NCBI GenBank assembly: GCA_036937835.1 | Contig: CM072881.1 | Location: 7,822,001 to 7,886,000 of the forward strand | Length of the DNA: 64,000 nt | Source of the DNA: Pampus argenteus | Lineage: Eukaryota > Chordata > Actinopteri > Scombriformes > Stromateidae | Direction of reading: 5' to 3' | Shown here: one piece after another, positions 59,261 to 64,000 of the stretch | How positions within the stretch are numbered: the stretch's first letter is position 1 | Layout of the letters: each line of letters opens with the position of its first letter | The notes under the pieces: model-generated | Seen by the model: only the letters and a program-made list of their open reading frames with translations | Databases searched by the model: none | Told to the model about the DNA's origin: nothing | Made by a program: the position numbers and the translations under genes

Positions 59261-61560
59261 ACTTCTAAGGATTCAGTGTCTCGTGGTACATCCTGATGAA
59301 GATCCCTTGTTTCCTGACAGGCAGCAATGACTAAATAGAAGAACAGGACAGTTAGCACTTAGCTCCAAATGTTTAGCCAAAATCAGAAAAGCATGAGACA
59401 AAATGAAGCACATGTTAATAAAGGGTCGACGTGTTGAGAATGATAGAGTTAAAGTGTCAGACTCAGCTATGTGTGGCTGACAGCAGACTCTCCCTGTTCC
59501 TCACACTTCCATACTTTGGGGTCAAAGGGCAACAGATGACTCCTCTATCAAATGGCCACCAGGACACACCCCGTCCTACAAAGAAATCACTCCAGTTGTT
59601 TCATTAAATCTATGAATAATTTCAGCCAGTCGCTGAGGCAGACTGATATATTATTTTGTAGCTGATTGAAATCCACAATCTGGCAACGCACACACACACA
59701 CGGGATCATACCGATAATCACGTCACACAAAAGGTTTACTCCCTGAGCAATTTCCTCAGTAATGACCAATTTAGCTCTATCATTCACAATAGATGAATCC
59801 ATTAGGCAAAGATGGTAACCGATGAATCACTCTCCCTTCATTAGTCTGGGAATAACACTCTGTATATGAGAGGGTCAAATGACCATAGGTGACCATGGTG
59901 GTGGAATGCATTTTGAACTCTTGGCCTCTTGGGCAGACCAGAGGGCTGATCCTGACCTCCACAGAGAAGTCGTAGGGCTGTGACAGGTGACCAGTTGATT
60001 GGGTCACTTAAGGGCAATGTGCAGAGTAGATGGGCTGTGTGTGTGGGAGCAGGAATGGCTTGTTTTCAGCTTGGTTAGAGGGCATTTTTAGTGCTTATTT
60101 AGTTGCTTTATTAAGCATTTTACACAAGCATTTTATCTCATTTATATAAAAAAATAGGTTGATATTTGTGTACTCTGTTTCACATTCATTCATTCTGCCT
60201 TAATTCAACTTAATAATCCCTCTAGGGATGGTAAAGTCACACTGTCAGTTGGGCCACTGGATTGACTACCACTAAAGTTTGTACAGACATTCATGGTTCC
60301 CAGAGGATGAATTGCTTTGTGATCCACTGATTCTGTCCTCCAGCAACACCGGGAGGCTGACAGTTTTGGCTTTAAGTGAAGTCTTGGTAGTTGTTTGATG
60401 GATAACCAATGTGTATGAATACTTGTCTCACACTGTGTTGTGGATGGGGAAAAGGGAACGTGATTATTATACATGATGTATAACCTCAAAAGCTTGTGGG
60501 CTGGTAAACTATGCATTTTCATACCTGCTCTACACACTGCAAGTAGGCTACAGCGTTACCAACCCATTAGCTCAATGGCCATTACCAACAGATTAAAGAA
60601 ATGTTCTTATTCCTTTGGTATTTAAAATACCAAATGCATTTGCATGCTTTGTGTGTACCTGGGAGATGTAGTTTCTAAAACTTCCCCCTTGTCCTCCAGC
60701 TGCTGCATGCCGGACTGAATCCGCCCAGTGCCCTGTGAGCTACCTGACAGACTGGCAGCAGTCCTCAAACAACCATTCTCCTCCTGTCTCACTGAGGACA
60801 CTTGACCTCCTCAGTAAGGTTCGCCAGTCACATTTATTAGGGGTATAAAGATCTGAAGGGGTCAGGATATCCATCCTGATATCCAGGTTTTGGTCTAATC
60901 CAAGTGTGTTTGGATCCTATGCACCCTCTGTGGAGCCAGATACGCACATGGACCACTGACAGGAGGGCCATTGTGTGAGTGACACAGAAATGTATCAGGA
61001 ATGGAGACAGGGCTTTTTGGATAAAGGCCTGCTCTACAGCTGAACCATCTTGTTTACATATCAATGCCTTCAGGCCTGAATAACTTCAGTCAGCTGATGA
61101 ATGAGAGATTTGCTGCTATCTCAGGTCTCAGAGCTCTCTGGTGCAGAGAGAAGCATAAAGAAAGCGTTTTAGCAGCAGGAAACTCGACGACATAGCTGGC
61201 TGGCTTCCTTTACGCACTCCTTGCCCATGAATTGGGTTGTGTGACTTAAAGGATATTCTATAACTGAAGAGTATGCAGAGTGGAAAATGAACACCACCCA
61301 CCTTTCAAATACTAGTAGGTTTTGGTAAAAGTTTTCTAAAAGGTCACTGGTTATCATTTCAAACCTATTCTGAGAATGTACTTGGCTGTGAAATCGGCTG
61401 CTGAGTTAATATATAAAAAAAAGTAGCTTTTCTTGGACTGAATCTCGGTCTGATGTTGGTGTGGTTAGTTTTTGTTTTCAGCCACATTAGCAGTGTGGCT
61501 TTGGGGATGGCACAGCGGTCAGTCGACCACAAATAACTTAACAACTGAAATTTTGCACAG
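59261..61560. other. Gene-free region with a repeat copy
   Basis: A fragment at about 60210-60410 (TTTGTACAGACATTCATGGT then TCCCAGAGGATGAATTGCTT) belongs to a common percomorph repeat. Otherwise no feature is supported. Confidence 0.4.
60210..60410 (+). repeat. Interspersed repeat fragment (common percomorph family)
   Basis: The words GTTTGTACAGACATTCATGG and TTCCCAGAGGATGAATTGCT are diagnostic of the family as I remember it. The copy is diverged. A second piece of the same family lies at 61561. Confidence 0.5.
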
Positions 61561-61800
61561 ATATTCATATGACATGGTGATCCCTTAACTTCTCTTCTAG
61601 TGCCATCAGGTGAAAATACACTATACTATTTGTCCAGTATGGTTTATGACCAAATACATGCAAAACTAATAACATCAGCAAATGTCAGCATGCTAACACA
61701 CTAGACTAACATGGTGGACATGGTAAACATCATACGTGGTCAGCATCAGTATGTTAGAAATGTAATTGTGGTCATGTGAGTCTTATGTGAGCATTTTTAT
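61561..61800 (+). repeat. Interspersed repeat fragment (same family, distal part)
   Basis: TTTATGACCAAATACATGCA, then CAAATGTCAGCATGCTAACA and ACATGGTGGACATGGTAAAC, are the distal part of the same family. Together with the piece at 60.2 kb it may be one insertion split by later DNA. Confidence 0.55.
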
Positions 61801-64000
61801 ACAAAAAGCCTGTCGATTTACTATTGGGATTTCATTTTGCCCTACTGTGCTTGATTTTTTTCCTGAGCTCTCTGTGAATGTACCAGTTGGGGACTAGTGA
61901 CCAGGGAATCGTAGGAAATTGATGGTATATCACTGATTTGTAATGAAATGAAATACGAACTTTGACGATAATGAGAAAGTAGATGGATGGAACAGAAACC
62001 CCCGTAGTTTATCCCTGAAAAGATTAAAATCATACCCTGGTACAGCATCTGTGTGTATGCCCCTGTGTATTTGTGTTTTAGGCCCTGAATCGATTACAGA
62101 TGTATGGCAGATATATCAAGTGTTAAATAATCTTTTACAAATGCACGATAGCGACGCATGCTCGACCCCCTGAGCTAAATCAAAGTGACAGCGGGACATG
62201 GTAGGTATTAGCACATATCCCTGCCGCCTATAAACTAAACAGGCAGTTATTGATCAGGGCTATCTCCCTTCAGTGGAGGTCCCAGAGGTTGAGAATGCAA
62301 TATTAATGGATCAAGGGGTAGTTGTTGTATGCCTGTGTGTGTGTGTGTGTGTGTGTTTATTTGTGTGTGAGTGTGTGTAACGGTGTGTGAGCGACCATAG
62401 CTCATGCAGGGCGACTCCATTAACCAGCCTGGTGGTAGCGGTCAGCAGTTTATAGCGACCAGGCTCACAGGTCAAGGGGGAGTGACGAGGTCAAAGATTT
62501 CCATCCCCAAAAGGTCTCCAATCACCCCGGTGAATTGATTGCTTACACATCAGAAAAGCCATTCCAACGTTAACTTCAAATAGCTCTGGATGCCTGCGGC
62601 CGGCTGCCAAAGATTGACTGACTCGCTTATGCTTTTGGTAAATGTCTATGTTAAAAAGTGAGTGTTGCAGTCTGCTTATTTAACACTTAATTAAAAGGAT
62701 AAAGTTTAATGGACCATTCGCCACATTTTCATACACTGTAGATGCAAATATGAGTTTTCCTTCAAGGTCATCAGTTGAAATAGCACAATAATGATTAATT
62801 GCATTTTCTTTTGTAATCTTTTGGTGTCTGGTAAGTCTCTCTTTTGGACAATGAAAAAAAAAACATCATCTGCCCCACAGATGTCTTTTGTATTCCCGTC
62901 AGCAATATCAGTTTGTTTGGAGTAAATACAAAGAAGATGAACTGAACAGTTCTCAGACGTGCAGTTCAGAAACGACCACGAAACACATGTTTTGAGAATA
63001 AACGCTTTAGAGCAGAATTTCAAATACAAAAGTCTCAGAAAAAAACATCTCAACAATAGTTTGTCAACTTATAAATTAGCATTTTTAGAAATATACAGTT
63101 GCATGATAAGTACCGTTTCCGGAGGTGAGTGTTGATCAAATTCAATTGAAAACAATCATAGACACAGGCGTGGTGAGCATTTTGAATAGCATTATACTGG
63201 CAACATAAATAATAGCAAATTTACAGCACATAGTTGACTCTGTTTTTACACTTCTCGGACCTTTTGCATCAGTACTGGGTTTAATCCTGCAGTTTGCTAC
63301 TTTTCATCTTTTTTATGAAATCAAAAGACAGTCCAGAATAGGAGATTGCATTGTAAGTACTGACGAAAAAAGAATTTCCTTTAACTGCATATATCGTATA
63401 AACAGTAGTGCAGTGCAGATTATTTGTCTTGCAGTGATCTGAACAATTTATTGGTTCCATTGTGCATAATTCAAAACCGTTTGCTGTCTCCTTGCTGTTT
63501 GTTTTGCTTTTGTAGCTTTTTGAGCTGTAATATGTCATTTGGTTTATCATAGCCTTGCCCTGCTGCCAAGGTTTGGTTTAAATTTCTAGGTTTATTTTCA
63601 ATGTGGAGGACAGAACATAGTGTTTAGCATATTTCTGCCAAGTGTTAGATGTTCCAACTTTACACAAATAAGCATATTTCAATCTAATTTGTCCTCGTCA
63701 CACTGCAGCATTATGACCAGTGCCTCCCAAATTCTCTTTCTTCAGCATTGTTGCTTTAAATTGGCTTTTGGGAAGCTCTAACAAATCTTGTCAGCATGGC
63801 TGCTGTAAACCTGGAGGAAGGCAGGAGAATGTGTTGGCAGATCCTGCCAATTGAAGATATGCATATTTTGCACAGTAAAACCTTTGGTAACACACTGCCT
63901 TTAAACCTTAAATGTCTGGTATTGGTTGTTGGCTGAATAAGAACGGTACTGACAACTTTTAAGAGCTTTGGTGAGTAGCTGTTCAGTCCCAGCCAAAATT
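61801..64000. other. Gene-free region to the right edge
   Basis: The block 62060-62640 is complex and repeat-poor apart from a GT microsatellite (about 62335-62356), and may be regulatory. No exon or RNA gene is recognised up to the edge. Confidence 0.35.

Overview
This is vertebrate nuclear DNA, almost certainly from a teleost fish, and probably a percomorph judging by its repeats. The genes are split into many short exons with GT-AG introns. Microsatellites are abundant, and several interspersed repeats look like families common in percomorph genomes. I assembled six protein-coding genes exon by exon. In every gene all splice phases agree, and the totals match the lengths I recall for the vertebrate orthologues.

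Left to right: (1) grid2ip (delphilin), minus strand, 23495 down to the left edge. It has 22 coding exons in the window, and the last part of its FH2 domain lies outside. (2) zdhhc4, plus strand, 26856-28955, six coding exons, head-to-head with grid2ip. (3) pgp, plus, 30207-31727, two exons. (4) bricd5, plus, 33384-36815, six exons. (5) mlst8, minus, 40116-37971, eight coding exons, tail-to-tail with bricd5. (6) meiob, minus, 46094-41365, 13 coding exons. From about 46.5 kb to the right edge (17.5 kb) I find no gene. That part holds repeat fragments, microsatellites and several complex, ATTA-rich blocks that could be conserved regulatory DNA.

The genes do not form one pathway. grid2ip encodes a postsynaptic PDZ/formin scaffold, zdhhc4 a palmitoyltransferase, pgp a HAD-family metabolite phosphatase, bricd5 a BRICHOS membrane protein, mlst8 the WD40 subunit of mTOR complexes, and meiob a meiotic single-strand DNA-binding protein. 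As recalled, grid2ip and zdhhc4 are neighbours on human 7p22, while pgp, bricd5, mlst8 and meiob lie on human 16p13.3. The window therefore joins two human synteny blocks, with the junction at about 29.0-30.2 kb.

The observations most worth following up are: a probable U12-type (minor-spliceosome) first coding intron in mlst8; an internal start codon with a near-perfect Kozak context in grid2ip, matching a short isoform; a third PDZ domain in the fish delphilin; two copies of an inverted-repeat element bracketing pgp; a perfect long hairpin in a grid2ip intron; and a decayed LTR retroelement with recognisable primer-binding and polypurine sites.
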